The notes under the pieces: model-generated
Databases searched by the model: none
The model's input: only the letters and a program-made list of their open reading frames with translations
Told to the model about the DNA's origin: nothing
Shown here: piece after piece, positions 9,425 to 18,149 of the stretch
Layout of the letters: every line of letters begins with the position of its first letter
Position numbering within the stretch: position 1 is the first letter of the stretch
Translations under genes and position numbers: made by a program
Origin: Methanoplanus endosymbiosus
GTDB taxonomy: Archaea; Halobacteriota; Methanomicrobia; Methanomicrobiales; Methanomicrobiaceae
Direction of reading: 5' to 3'
Assembly (NCBI RefSeq): GCF_024662215.1
Contig: NZ_CP096115.1
Location: 558,001 to 622,000 of the forward strand
DNA length: 64,000 nt

Positions 9425-11833
9425 TTAAGATGGCATATTTCCGGGGAAAATTATGAATCCCTCTTTATCCAGTGCCATTTCCGGAAGGGGTTTATATTCC
9501 TGTAATTCCTTACTAATTTCAGATTTGGCCTTTTCAAATAGTGATAACAGTTTTGCAGGGTCCCGGCCACAAAGAATTAAGATATACCAGGCACTGTTAA
9601 GGCTTAAAAATGTCCCTTTTTCTACTCCTTTGCCATTGTTCAGGGTTGCATGGGCCGTCCGTATAATATCCTCCCACTGCCGGTCCGTTAATTTATCATT
9701 GGGATATATCTTCAGAATATCAGGCATTCTTCCGGTTGCTGTAGAACTAAACTCCTCAAGAGCAGGTTTAAGATTAAAAGTACCGCTTTTCCCGGAAAAT
9801 TTATTATTACGATGAGATAACATAAAGTATCTTTCAGCTTCGGCCTGATAATCAGCAAGTTCTGAATCTTTCCATTCAATATTTAAATCAAGTCCCATCT
9901 GAAGGGCTGAAGACTGTACCCATGCAAGGTCATCAATAAAAAGTTCGGCATCCATCTCCTCGACATAACATGACCGGTCGGGAATTGCTACAAGCTGGTA
10001 AAATGTAGGTTTTTTGTTACCATCCTTTCTTAATATTCGGCCCATACGCTGAATTAGCTGAAGTTTTGATTTTGTGAAGGCTACATTTATCCCTATATCC
10101 GCAGATTTTATGTCAATTCCTTCATTTAACATATCAGCACCGATTAAAACACCATGTTCTGCATTGATGAATTTATTTACAATATCTATGGGTTTTTCCT
10201 TTATTTTTGAGTGTATTACAAAAACATTGTCCAGATGACTTTTAAGTTGTTGGGCAACAGAGTCACAACTATCAATATTCATGAGGAAAAGAACAATTTT
10301 ATGCTTATTTCCAAGTTTTTTTGCAAGTTCTATTGCTTTTTCCAGACGTGGCTGTGATGTATGAATAATCTGCCTTCTCTTTAGGAGCAGTGCCTGAAGG
10401 GCTTTCCAATGATCAGGGATGAATTTTCCGGTACGGCGGGCCTGGTCAGTCAGATAGATAAAGTCAGCAAGTCCTCTTATTGAAAAATCGTTTTTATTTG
10501 TAATTTTAAAGATTGTGTTTCTATCGTTTCTGACATTGTTAAAGAGCTTAATTATTCTATTTGACATCTCTGAAAAATTCTCCTGTTCTCTTATATCAAG
10601 ATATACAGGATGCACAACCCATGAAAATTCAGGAATAATTCCGTCTTTTAATGCCTGGAGAATTGGATATTCATACACAACTCTTCCAAGTTCTTTTGAA
10701 ATAATCTGTCTCTTAACTATATCTCCAAGCTGCGCAGTCAGTCCCAAAAGCCATTTATGGCGTACTGCGAGTGCTCTTTTAAATTTTATTCCGCCCATAT
10801 GGTGGACTTCATCAATAATCATCAAATCTGTGCTGTATTCAGAGTGTCTTGTCATTAATGTCTGAATGGTTTCAAACTGGATTGTAACTCCATCTGCTGA
10901 GATCCCTGTCTTATAGGATTTCCCTGTTCCCGCAGGGAGACCCATTTTATTAATTATTTCTCTTCTCCACTGGTTTAGTATGACAGTTGAATGGCAGGTT
11001 ATGAGAACTTTTTTCCTGTTCCCTGTATTCAGGCTTTCTTTCCACAATTTTTCAATAGCCATCATTCCAACAACCGTCTTACCGGTTGCAGTTGCCATTT
11101 CAACAACCCCATAATGTTTTTTTTCCCAGGCTGATATGGCCATTACCTGATGTTTCCAGGGAATCATAGTAACTTTGGGCTGTTCTGCAATTTTCATTGC
11201 CTCACTACAATCAGTTCTGGAAATTGTTTCCATAAGATCAAAGAGAAAATCCCTGTTTTTTATTATAAAAAAAAGTTCGAGGAAAAAAAGTCCACTGCCG
11301 GCTTCAAATAAATTTGAGACTCTGTCAATTACTTCAGGTCCTGAAAATCCGTTCTGCCCGTTATTTTGTCCTTGTCTGCTTAAATTAGTAATTATCTTTT
11401 TCAGAATAATGTTTATTAATGCAATATCGACTGTCCCATGAATATCTGTTTCTTTGTATGATATTTCTGATATGAGATTATTAATAACTTTGAGGAAATT
11501 CTCAAAAAGCTCCTTTGTTTCGTCATAATATTCTGGATCATTTAGTAGTGGATTATAGGCTGATTCAGATTCTATTCTGGACGAAAGAAGGGAAAATAAA
11601 TTATCTTTATACCACTCTCCAAGTTTTCTATGTTCTTCCTTAAAATCAAGCCCCAATAGTGGTTCAAATCGGTATCTGTCCTGCTTATAATAGGTGTACT
11701 GAAGAAGTGCCTCATCAGCATAGAAAAACCCTACATAAGGATCTTTAAGAAATTTATCCTTAAAAACCTCAAAGTCAGGAAGTTCTGAATTTTTGTTGCG
11801 CCTTTCAGAGAGGCAGACTGAACATAATCCCAT
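9425..11833 (-). CDS. DEAD/DEAH-box helicase with N-terminal zinc finger
   Basis: 802 residues from the first usable ATG. Superfamily 2 helicase: motif I MATATGKTVVGMM (about 255), motif II MIIDEVHHMGG (about 340), a motif III-like LLGLTAQLGD, and motif VI IQRMGRILRKDG (about 610). The lobe order resembles XPB/SSL2-type helicases. The N-terminus reads CSVCLSERR; continuing the same frame upstream gives CSKC ten residues earlier, completing a Cys4 zinc finger, but no ATG, GTG or TTG opens that extension. An ATG at 11906, with GGGGAT ahead of it, is in another frame and would join after loss of one base in a G5/T5 run. It is transcribed toward the EVE gene. Likely a nucleic-acid translocase in defence; exact role unknown. 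Confidence 0.85.
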   Translation of the reverse strand: MGLCSVCLSERRNKNSELPDFEVFKDKFLKDPYVGFFYADEALLQYTYYKQDRYRFEPLLGLDFKEEHRKLGEWYKDNLFSLLSSRIESESAYNPLLNDPEYYDETKELFENFLKVINNLISEISYKETDIHGTVDIALINIILKKIITNLSRQGQNNGQNGFSGPEVIDRVSNLFEAGSGLFFLELFFIIKNRDFLFDLMETISRTDCSEAMKIAEQPKVTMIPWKHQVMAISAWEKKHYGVVEMATATGKTVVGMMAIEKLWKESLNTGNRKKVLITCHSTVILNQWRREIINKMGLPAGTGKSYKTGISADGVTIQFETIQTLMTRHSEYSTDLMIIDEVHHMGGIKFKRALAVRHKWLLGLTAQLGDIVKRQIISKELGRVVYEYPILQALKDGIIPEFSWVVHPVYLDIREQENFSEMSNRIIKLFNNVRNDRNTIFKITNKNDFSIRGLADFIYLTDQARRTGKFIPDHWKALQALLLKRRQIIHTSQPRLEKAIELAKKLGNKHKIVLFLMNIDSCDSVAQQLKSHLDNVFVIHSKIKEKPIDIVNKFINAEHGVLIGADMLNEGIDIKSADIGINVAFTKSKLQLIQRMGRILRKDGNKKPTFYQLVAIPDRSCYVEEMDAELFIDDLAWVQSSALQMGLDLNIEWKDSELADYQAEAERYFMLSHRNNKFSGKSGTFNLKPALEEFSSTATGRMPDILKIYPNDKLTDRQWEDIIRTAHATLNNGKGVEKGTFLSLNSAWYILILCGRDPAKLLSLFEKAKSEISKELQEYKPLPEMALDKEGFIIFPGNMPS

Positions 11834-12055
11834 GTCCGTTGCATCCCGGATTCTGCACTTGCTACAAAGAACCAGTTTTCTCTTCCCCCAAAAATGAATA
11901 AATCATGGTAATATCCCCATTATACTGAATAAGCAAACCATTATTTTAGATTGCACAATCCATTATTAATGAATTATTTATTTACATTATTAACCTTCCT
12001 ATTTACTAGTATAGCAATATTTCAATGGTCAATATTATCATCCACCACCAAATAC

Positions 12056-12265
12056 CTTAAGTAAAACCGCAACAACCCCTCCGGCCCCGGCTCCGATTCC
12101 GGCTGACAACTGCTGCTCTTTCTTCCCGTCACGGGCCGCTTCAGATTTCCGGATTTTTCCGGTCTTCAGGGAGTTCTTATCCGGCCCTCTAAGTCCTCAC
12201 TCTCACTTATCAATCCTTCTTTTGCGTCTCACACATCCACTTAACATCCCGGCTGTTGATTATGT
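12056..12265. repeat. Dispersed decayed repeat, copy A
   Basis: About 210 bp that recurs at 22500-22715 and, as a core, at 20573-20620. Read on the minus strand, all three encode the same glycine-rich tail (GAGAGGVVA followed by I/V-L and a Lys-Val end), and copies A and C both also contain an upstream peptide end containing DVKWMCET. No copy has an in-frame ATG, so these look like remnants of a multicopy gene rather than live genes. The rest of 11907-12548 holds two micro-ORFs and nothing else I can name. Confidence 0.6.
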
Positions 12266-12361
12266 TGTCATGTAAATGGTCATCCATGATACTTGCTCAT
12301 TTAATTGTCGCCAATCATACGCCGGAGTTTTAAAAATATTATTAGGGCACAGACTCCGAAG

Positions 12362-12477
12362 ATGGATAAAGCGAAGCGGTGGTTAATGGAGAACGGGCAG
12401 CTCTTAGAGGAGGAGATATGAGAGTTGGTATTTATTCCCTCTCTGACTTATATCCATTAAAGGGATTTATTGCTTAA
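12362..12477 (+). pseudogene. Remnant of a two-gene unit with ATGA overlap
   Basis: A 19-codon ORF (12362-12421, starting MDKAKRWLMENG) is followed by a second 19-codon ORF (12418-12477, starting MRVGIYSLSDLY). They overlap by ATGA, and GAGGAGGAG lies just before the second start. The arrangement copies a small operon, such as a toxin-antitoxin pair, cut down to the end of one gene and the beginning of the next. I do not recognise either family. Expressed short peptides cannot be ruled out. Confidence 0.25.
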
Positions 12478-12548
12478 AAATGACATAATTCTCTCTTTAA
12501 AGATGATCCGGGTGAAAAAAATATAGGTTGATCTAAAGCCTGGTTGAA

Positions 12549-12857
12549 TTACTCAGAATCTTCTGATTCTTCTTCCTGCTCAGAAATATCTTTTAATGAG
12601 TTCAATATCTGCTCTGCTAATTTTTTTGCATTTTTATGATTCATCATAATTCTGTTTGCAGGTATTGTTCTGACACCATCTGCAATAGTTCCGGGCAATG
12701 TGAAGAAATCAATAATATATTCGTCATTTGTCTTCATAGTGGACGTTGCATTACTGTAATTATTACTATTATATTCTATATGGAAATCCTTCGATTCAGC
12801 CTTATAAATATTCTCTGAAGAGAATTCTAATGTAGTTTTACGCTCTTTTTTTGTCAT
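12549..12857 (-). CDS. DUF3467-like small protein
   Basis: 102 residues. The pattern of an N-terminal beta strand region (FHIEYNSNNY), a central hydrophobic strand with FTLPGT, and a final RIMMNHKNAKKLAEQIL helix matches the layout of DUF3467 proteins, whose function is unknown. The C-terminus is an acidic tail rich in Glu and Ser. GGAGGAGGT lies 6-7 bases before the ATG, and the start overlaps the stop of the winged-helix gene by ATGA, so the two are coupled. Probably a partner of that regulator; a TA-like or phage-related role is only a guess. Confidence 0.65.
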   Translation of the reverse strand: MTKKERKTTLEFSSENIYKAESKDFHIEYNSNNYSNATSTMKTNDEYIIDFFTLPGTIADGVRTIPANRIMMNHKNAKKLAEQILNSLKDISEQEEESEDSE

Positions 12858-13357
12858 GATATTACCTCCTCCTCAATCTCAAAAGGATAATTTTCTAACT
12901 CTACAGATATATCGTATCCATCCGGTTCAAATTTATCTTTATATACCTTATCCAGGTAGCTCATACTGATTTTTTCACCTGAGTCCTGCCATGACGATAT
13001 TTCCTTTCTGGCTCTTTTAAGATTGGGTTTAACTAACAGTTCTCCAAGCACTCCACGAATAAGACCTTTACCCATATTCGTAGGCTGATAACATGCTTTT
13101 TCTTTAATACCAATCTCAGTAATATTTTTTGCAGACTTTTTTATAAGGCCGGCCCTGCTAAGCTCTTTTAAATATCTGTTGATTTCTCCGGATGATGACG
13201 TGGAGAAGCATTTTTTTATCTCGTTAAATTTCAGTTCATCATGTTTTAGAATTGCAATATATATTGCAAATGCCTTATCTTTTGACAATGGCTTCAATGA
13301 ATTCCTGATTTCCAAAGGAATCTCAGAAAGATATTCATCTACTTTGGCACTATCCAT
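12854..13357 (-). CDS. Winged-helix transcriptional regulator
   Basis: 167 residues from ATG 13357, chosen because a strong GGAGGTG (13367-13373) sits 9 bases upstream; a TTG at 13375 is less likely. Residues 30-110 form a winged-helix domain: LSKDKAFAIYIAIL, LKFNEIKKCFSTSSSGEINR as the recognition part, and YLKELSRAGLIKKS as the wing approach. The C-terminal 60 residues are of unknown fold. It heads a two-gene operon with the DUF3467-like gene and is divergent from 13478, with about 120 bp between the starts that probably holds both promoters and an operator. Confidence 0.72.
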   Translation of the reverse strand: MDSAKVDEYLSEIPLEIRNSLKPLSKDKAFAIYIAILKHDELKFNEIKKCFSTSSSGEINRYLKELSRAGLIKKSAKNITEIGIKEKACYQPTNMGKGLIRGVLGELLVKPNLKRARKEISSWQDSGEKISMSYLDKVYKDKFEPDGYDISVELENYPFEIEEEVIS

Positions 13358-13477
13358 ATGCCTTAACACCTCCAACTCTCTAAGTGGTAATTTATAGGTC
13401 TCAAAAATCAGACCTATTTCATCTATATGATAGACAAGGTTTAAAAATGTTCTTGTTTAACAATTTAATGAAGGGAT

Positions 13478-14032
13478 ATGAAATATAAGATGGGGAATTT
13501 TTTTTCAGAATATAAATCAGATATAAAATCTCTTTCTGCGGACAAATCAAAATTAAAAATCGGAATTTTTGGTTCATTTGCTAAGAATAATTTCATATTT
13601 CTCGAAAATTTGAAATCCGGACTAATAAAACGTGGCTACAAAAATTGTTCTTTTTCAAAAGATTATGAAATATATGCTGTGAAAGATGACTCTAAAAACG
13701 GTGACGATATTAATTTAGCAGCGAGTGAAATGTTAATTGATAATTCACAGGCGCATATACTGTTTTTTTTCAGAGAAGATGATGTTAATACTCCATATAA
13801 TCAGTCAGCAATTATCGAAATTGCAAAAATAGATGAGAGAAATATGGATAATGTTTTAGTACTCTATGAAGAAGAATTTACAGAAAAGCAGTGTAAAACT
13901 CTTTTTAGAGGTATAATCAGCAGGCATGATAAGGATAAGAACTGGGTGCAGGAATCTTTCAGCAAATCAGATGATAATTATACGCTTGATGTTGCCTCTG
14001 CTTTTTGCTATAATTGTCTGTTAGAAGATTGA
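13478..14032 (+). CDS. Rossmann-like protein of unknown function
   Basis: 184 residues, no family recognised with certainty. It begins a classic beta-alpha pattern (KIGIFGSFA near residue 26, then FLENLKSGLIKRGY), followed by MLIDNSQAHILFFFRED near 90 and a helix with SAIIEIAKIDERN. The layout resembles nucleoside-deoxyribosyltransferase, TIR or SLOG folds, which bind or cleave nucleotides. A Glu (QSAIIEIAK) lies where the catalytic Glu of such enzymes often is, but this is weak. It is divergent from the winged-helix gene and stops 38 bp before the second EVE gene. Composition is AT-rich. Could be a nucleotide-sensing defence component. Confidence 0.6.
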   Translation: MKYKMGNFFSEYKSDIKSLSADKSKLKIGIFGSFAKNNFIFLENLKSGLIKRGYKNCSFSKDYEIYAVKDDSKNGDDINLAASEMLIDNSQAHILFFFREDDVNTPYNQSAIIEIAKIDERNMDNVLVLYEEEFTEKQCKTLFRGIISRHDKDKNWVQESFSKSDDNYTLDVASAFCYNCLLED

Positions 14033-14070
14033 AGAGAATAATTTAGTATCTGTAATCCAAATCTAAACCA

Positions 14071-14432
14071 ATGACAGTCTGGATTGCATCAACGAACCGG
14101 GAAAACCGGGAAGTAATAGAAAAGAAGAACCTCTGGGGTGTGCCAAAGAGGAATAAAAAGAGCATTGAGAGATCTAACCCCGGAGATAAGATACTGATAT
14201 TTGTCCGGCAGGAAATTGCCGGTGAGGGTGGAAATGCAGGTGCAAATGCCGTTGCCACCGATGACATTCTTCCGTCAGCGATAACCGGAGCCTTTGAGAT
14301 AATATCAGAGCCTTTTGAAGATGAATCTTTGGTCTTCAAAAAACCGTCAACAATGCCCGGAGAGGAGTCTTTCCCGTACCGGGTAAAGCTAAAGCCGGTT
14401 GAGATATTTGAAGAGCCACTTGATTTTAAGTC
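14071..14432 (+). pseudogene. EVE-domain protein copy 2, 5' part (split by IS)
   Basis: N-terminal portion of a second EVE protein, nearly identical to the gene at 8671 except for an insertion of about 8-10 residues after VRQE. Reading enters the IS at 14433 and ends at a stop a few codons later. The missing C-terminal part is at 16153-16282. Removing the IS and one AAGTC copy restores a continuous frame through [10 protein letters not shown] to KTPRG. The gene was therefore intact until a recent insertion. The truncated product lacks the last third of the domain and is probably inactive. Confidence 0.88.
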
Positions 14433-16147
14433 CAGTACTTTAAATTAAGTGCTCGATTAATATTTAAAATTGATGAATATTGTTTTAAAAATGTCTTACT
14501 GTATGCCCCTAAATTGAATATTATATCCAAATGTCCTGCATTTCAAATTTGAGGGATAAAAATGTATTTTGTAAACCGATTTTGGTTAACACCATTTTAT
14601 CCCACTTGAACCACAACACACTGCTTCATATTTCATGAATAAATGTCTGAATAAATGAGTTTGAATCGAAATTATACCGTTTCCAGTAAAGATATTGTAA
14701 AATTTAAAATAGCTACCGCTAAACCTGGCCATCTGCATACTCAATTCATGAAGATGTCTGAATATCAGCTTATGGCAATTTCATTAAGGCTCAATAAATG
14801 GAAATGCTCCCAAGCCTCTTTAATTAAGATAGTGATAAAATGGTGCAAGGGAAATCGATCTCTATAAATTACCTTTGGTCCCCTCTGAAGTTTTGCAAAT
14901 CTCTTCCATTTGATTGAAACCCAATGGTTCTGTATTATAAAAGAGATTAAAAAATAATAAAACCTAACTACCGGATCCTTAGTGGATGTCCTTGCACCAC
15001 TTTTATTAGCAAGGACATATGTGGACTCAATGGCAAATCTGTGTTTATACAATCTTCTAATCGATTTTGGAGATTTACATACCTTATAAACTACAAATGC
15101 TCGATGAAGTACACCATTTTTGCCTTTCTTTCCCATTTGATAGACAATACAGTCAACTATTTCTATCTCCACTGGGAACTTTGATTTTGAATTTAGGGTG
15201 TGTTTAAAGGATTTTGATTTTTTACCTTTTAGATTCTTTTTGAGTTCCTCACCATGTTGCTTCACCGGCATGAGGTGTGGGACATCTGATTCTTTTAGGT
15301 AGCTAAAGATTTTACCTGTGTAGAACTCCCTGTCTAACATTAAACATTTTATTTTCAGACCTAAACTCCGAATTAACTCAACACATGTTTTTATTCCATC
15401 TAAATTATTATCATTATCTTTCCAGGGAATAACAAGAAAGGTGAGGTGCTTATCCTGGTCCACAATCGATAAAGTCATGTAAGCAAAGAACTTGGTTGTC
15501 GATGCTTTCTTCTTGTTGCGTATAATATTAGGATCTTCTTCTTCGTCTTTAACCCCATAATATGGCTTGAGGGTTTTATCAATAGCAAAATTGTAAGCCC
15601 TGCCTTCTATAATTATGCCTTCCCCTGCCAATAAAAGTATTTTAGAGGAATCTGATTCTAATTTCTCCATGTCAATATTATGTAAATATTTCAGACAGGT
15701 TGTATGGGATGGCAAACCATCTGTCATTTTTACAAGTCCTGAAATCGAATTTTTAGAACATGCCGCTGCTATTGTTCCTCTTACAATTGTTTTTGAATCA
15801 TAATATCTGCCATCTGGAAAGGAGATATGATCCTCAATAATATCACAGATCAATTCAAGTTTTCCAAGCTTCAGTCCTGTATCTGACTGGATTTTGCTGT
15901 TTTTTTGACCAAATATTGCCACAAGGATGATGTTTTGGAGGCAATATATATCTATTGATTGGCAATTGGTACATCAAAAAAACAAGATCATATTGAACAT
16001 TTGTCTGATTCAGATTGTGCAAACATTCCACGGCACGCAGCAGAGGTTTTGACACAATATAATATTGAGAAGTACTTAACTATTTGAGTTTAGGCAGAAA
16101 ACTCCGGGGTCTTATGTGATGAAATTTGCGGAATCTTTAAAGTACTG
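14433..16147 (-). mobile_element. IS element (ISH3/IS4-like), copy 1
   Basis: 1715-bp insertion sequence. The ends are inverted repeats: both read cagtactttaaa inward, then diverge. The target duplication is AAGTC (14428-14432 and 16148-16152), which splits an EVE gene. One transposase gene lies on the minus strand, leaving about 330 bp of unexplained AT-rich DNA after its stop. A second copy of the same length sits at 16405-18119 in the same orientation. Family assignment (ISH3-like, within the IS4 supergroup) rests on the DDE spacing and 5-bp duplication. Confidence 0.93.
14765..15922 (-). CDS. DDE transposase, IS copy 1
   Basis: 385-residue transposase with three acidic catalytic residues: Asp in FAIDKTLKPYYG (about 115), Asp in CLMLDREFYTG (about 199) and Glu in the helix KHRFAIESTYV (about 300). 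The basic C-terminus and the R-x-x-IE-x-x-Y signature fit ISH3/IS4-type enzymes. It starts at a GTG near the right end of the element; no ribosome-binding site is obvious. Every residue matches the second copy. It appears intact, so transposition may still be possible. Confidence 0.92.
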   Translation of the reverse strand: MAIFGQKNSKIQSDTGLKLGKLELICDIIEDHISFPDGRYYDSKTIVRGTIAAACSKNSISGLVKMTDGLPSHTTCLKYLHNIDMEKLESDSSKILLLAGEGIIIEGRAYNFAIDKTLKPYYGVKDEEEDPNIIRNKKKASTTKFFAYMTLSIVDQDKHLTFLVIPWKDNDNNLDGIKTCVELIRSLGLKIKCLMLDREFYTGKIFSYLKESDVPHLMPVKQHGEELKKNLKGKKSKSFKHTLNSKSKFPVEIEIVDCIVYQMGKKGKNGVLHRAFVVYKVCKSPKSIRRLYKHRFAIESTYVLANKSGARTSTKDPVVRFYYFLISFIIQNHWVSIKWKRFAKLQRGPKVIYRDRFPLHHFITILIKEAWEHFHLLSLNEIAIS

Positions 16148-16152
16148 AAGTC

Positions 16153-16282
16153 AATGATTCCAAAACTTGAGTTTATCACTAATAAAAAGCAGTGGACCGG
16201 GCATTTACGAACGGCAATGAGGACTATTCCTGATGTAGATTATGAGTATATCATGAAGGCTGCAAAGACTCCGAGAGGATAA
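16153..16282 (+). pseudogene. EVE-domain protein copy 2, 3' part
   Basis: The displaced C-terminal third of the split EVE gene. It encodes [12 protein letters not shown] through to AKTPRG and the stop, matching the end of the copy at 8671. It begins immediately after the right target duplication of the IS and has no start site of its own. Confidence 0.85.
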
Positions 16283-16404
16283 TTACTATTGGGTAATGAT
16301 TACTTTAGAGGATAATTAAACAGAATCAGGATGGATATACCGGCATACAAAAGAGACAGCATCTTCCGGTCATTTCTATCGTAAAATGTAAATGTTTTTG
16401 AATA

Positions 16405-18119
16405 CAGTACTTTAAATTAAGTGCTCGATTAATATTTAAAATTGATGAATATTGTTTTAAAAATGTCTTACTGTATGCCCCTAAATTGAATATTATATCC
16501 AAATGTCCTGCATTTCAAATTTGAGGGATAAAAATGTATTTTGTAAACCGATTTTGGTTAACACCATTTTATCCCACTTGAACCACAACACACTGCTTCA
16601 TATTTCATGAATAAATGTCTGAATAAATGAGTTTGAATCGAAATTATACCGTTTCCAGTAAAGATATTGTAAAATTTAAAATAGCTACCGCTAAACCTGG
16701 CCATCTGCATACTCAATTCATGAAGATGTCTGAATATCAGCTTATGGCAATTTCATTAAGGCTCAATAAATGGAAATGCTCCCAAGCCTCTTTAATTAAG
16801 ATAGTGATAAAATGGTGCAAGGGAAATCGATCTCTATAAATTACCTTTGGTCCCCTCTGAAGTTTTGCAAATCTCTTCCATTTGATTGAAACCCAATGGT
16901 TCTGTATTATAAAAGAGATTAAAAAATAATAAAACCTAACTACCGGATCCTTAGTGGATGTCCTTGCACCACTTTTATTAGCAAGGACATATGTGGACTC
17001 AATGGCAAATCTGTGTTTATACAATCTTCTAATCGATTTTGGAGATTTACATACCTTATAAACTACAAATGCTCGATGAAGTACACCATTTTTGCCTTTC
17101 TTTCCCATTTGATAGACAATACAGTCAACTATTTCTATCTCCACTGGGAACTTTGATTTTGAATTTAGGGTGTGTTTAAAGGATTTTGATTTTTTACCTT
17201 TTAGATTCTTTTTGAGTTCCTCACCATGTTGCTTCACCGGCATGAGGTGTGGGACATCTGATTCTTTTAGGTAGCTAAAGATTTTACCTGTGTAGAACTC
17301 CCTGTCTAACATTAAACATTTTATTTTCAGACCTAAACTCCGAATTAACTCAACACATGTTTTTATTCCATCTAAATTATTATCATTATCTTTCCAGGGA
17401 ATAACAAGAAAGGTGAGGTGCTTATCCTGGTCCACAATCGATAAAGTCATGTAAGCAAAGAACTTGGTTGTCGATGCTTTCTTCTTGTTGCGTATAATAT
17501 TAGGATCTTCTTCTTCGTCTTTAACCCCATAATATGGCTTGAGGGTTTTATCAATAGCAAAATTGTAAGCCCTGCCTTCTATAATTATGCCTTCCCCTGC
17601 CAATAAAAGTATTTTAGAGGAATCTGATTCTAATTTCTCCATGTCAATATTATGTAAATATTTCAGACAGGTTGTATGGGATGGCAAACCATCTGTCATT
17701 TTTACAAGTCCTGAAATCGAATTTTTAGAACATGCCGCTGCTATTGTTCCTCTTACAATTGTTTTTGAATCATAATATCTGCCATCTGGAAAGGAGATAT
17801 GATCCTCAATAATATCACAGATCAATTCAAGTTTTCCAAGCTTCAGTCCTGTATCTGACTGGATTTTGCTGTTTTTTTGACCAAATATTGCCACAAGGAT
17901 GATGTTTTGGAGGCAATATATATCTATTGATTGGCAATTGGTACATCAAAAAAACAAGATCATATTGAACATTTGTCTGATTCAGATTGTGCAAACATTC
18001 CACGGCACGCAGCAGAGGTTTTGACACAATATAATATTGAGAAGTACTTAACTATTTGAGTTTAGGCAGAAAACTCCGGGGTCTTATGTGATGAAATTTG
18101 CGGAATCTTTAAAGTACTG
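16405..18119 (-). mobile_element. IS element (ISH3/IS4-like), copy 2
   Basis: Second 1715-bp copy, apparently identical in sequence and in the same orientation as copy 1, 257 bp away. Its own target duplication is GAATA (16400-16404 and 18120-18124), so it arrived by separate transposition rather than tandem duplication. It lies about 30 bp upstream of the gene at 18150 and separates that gene from older upstream DNA, although a box (gtataatat) to the right of the junction may still serve as promoter. Confidence 0.93.
16737..17894 (-). CDS. DDE transposase, IS copy 2
   Basis: 385-residue transposase identical to that of copy 1, with the same three acidic residues (IDKTLKPY, MLDREFY, FAIESTY) and GTG start. 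It looks intact. The absence of any difference between the two coding sequences implies very recent amplification in this genome. Confidence 0.92.
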   Translation of the reverse strand: MAIFGQKNSKIQSDTGLKLGKLELICDIIEDHISFPDGRYYDSKTIVRGTIAAACSKNSISGLVKMTDGLPSHTTCLKYLHNIDMEKLESDSSKILLLAGEGIIIEGRAYNFAIDKTLKPYYGVKDEEEDPNIIRNKKKASTTKFFAYMTLSIVDQDKHLTFLVIPWKDNDNNLDGIKTCVELIRSLGLKIKCLMLDREFYTGKIFSYLKESDVPHLMPVKQHGEELKKNLKGKKSKSFKHTLNSKSKFPVEIEIVDCIVYQMGKKGKNGVLHRAFVVYKVCKSPKSIRRLYKHRFAIESTYVLANKSGARTSTKDPVVRFYYFLISFIIQNHWVSIKWKRFAKLQRGPKVIYRDRFPLHHFITILIKEAWEHFHLLSLNEIAIS

Positions 18120-18149
18120 GAATAGTATAATATCTAATACGTGAATAAT

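Noticed and set aside
14071-18119. Composite transposon formed by the two IS copies
   Set aside because: The copies have different target duplications and enclose only 257 bp with the EVE tail, and no outer duplication is shared. They are independent insertions.
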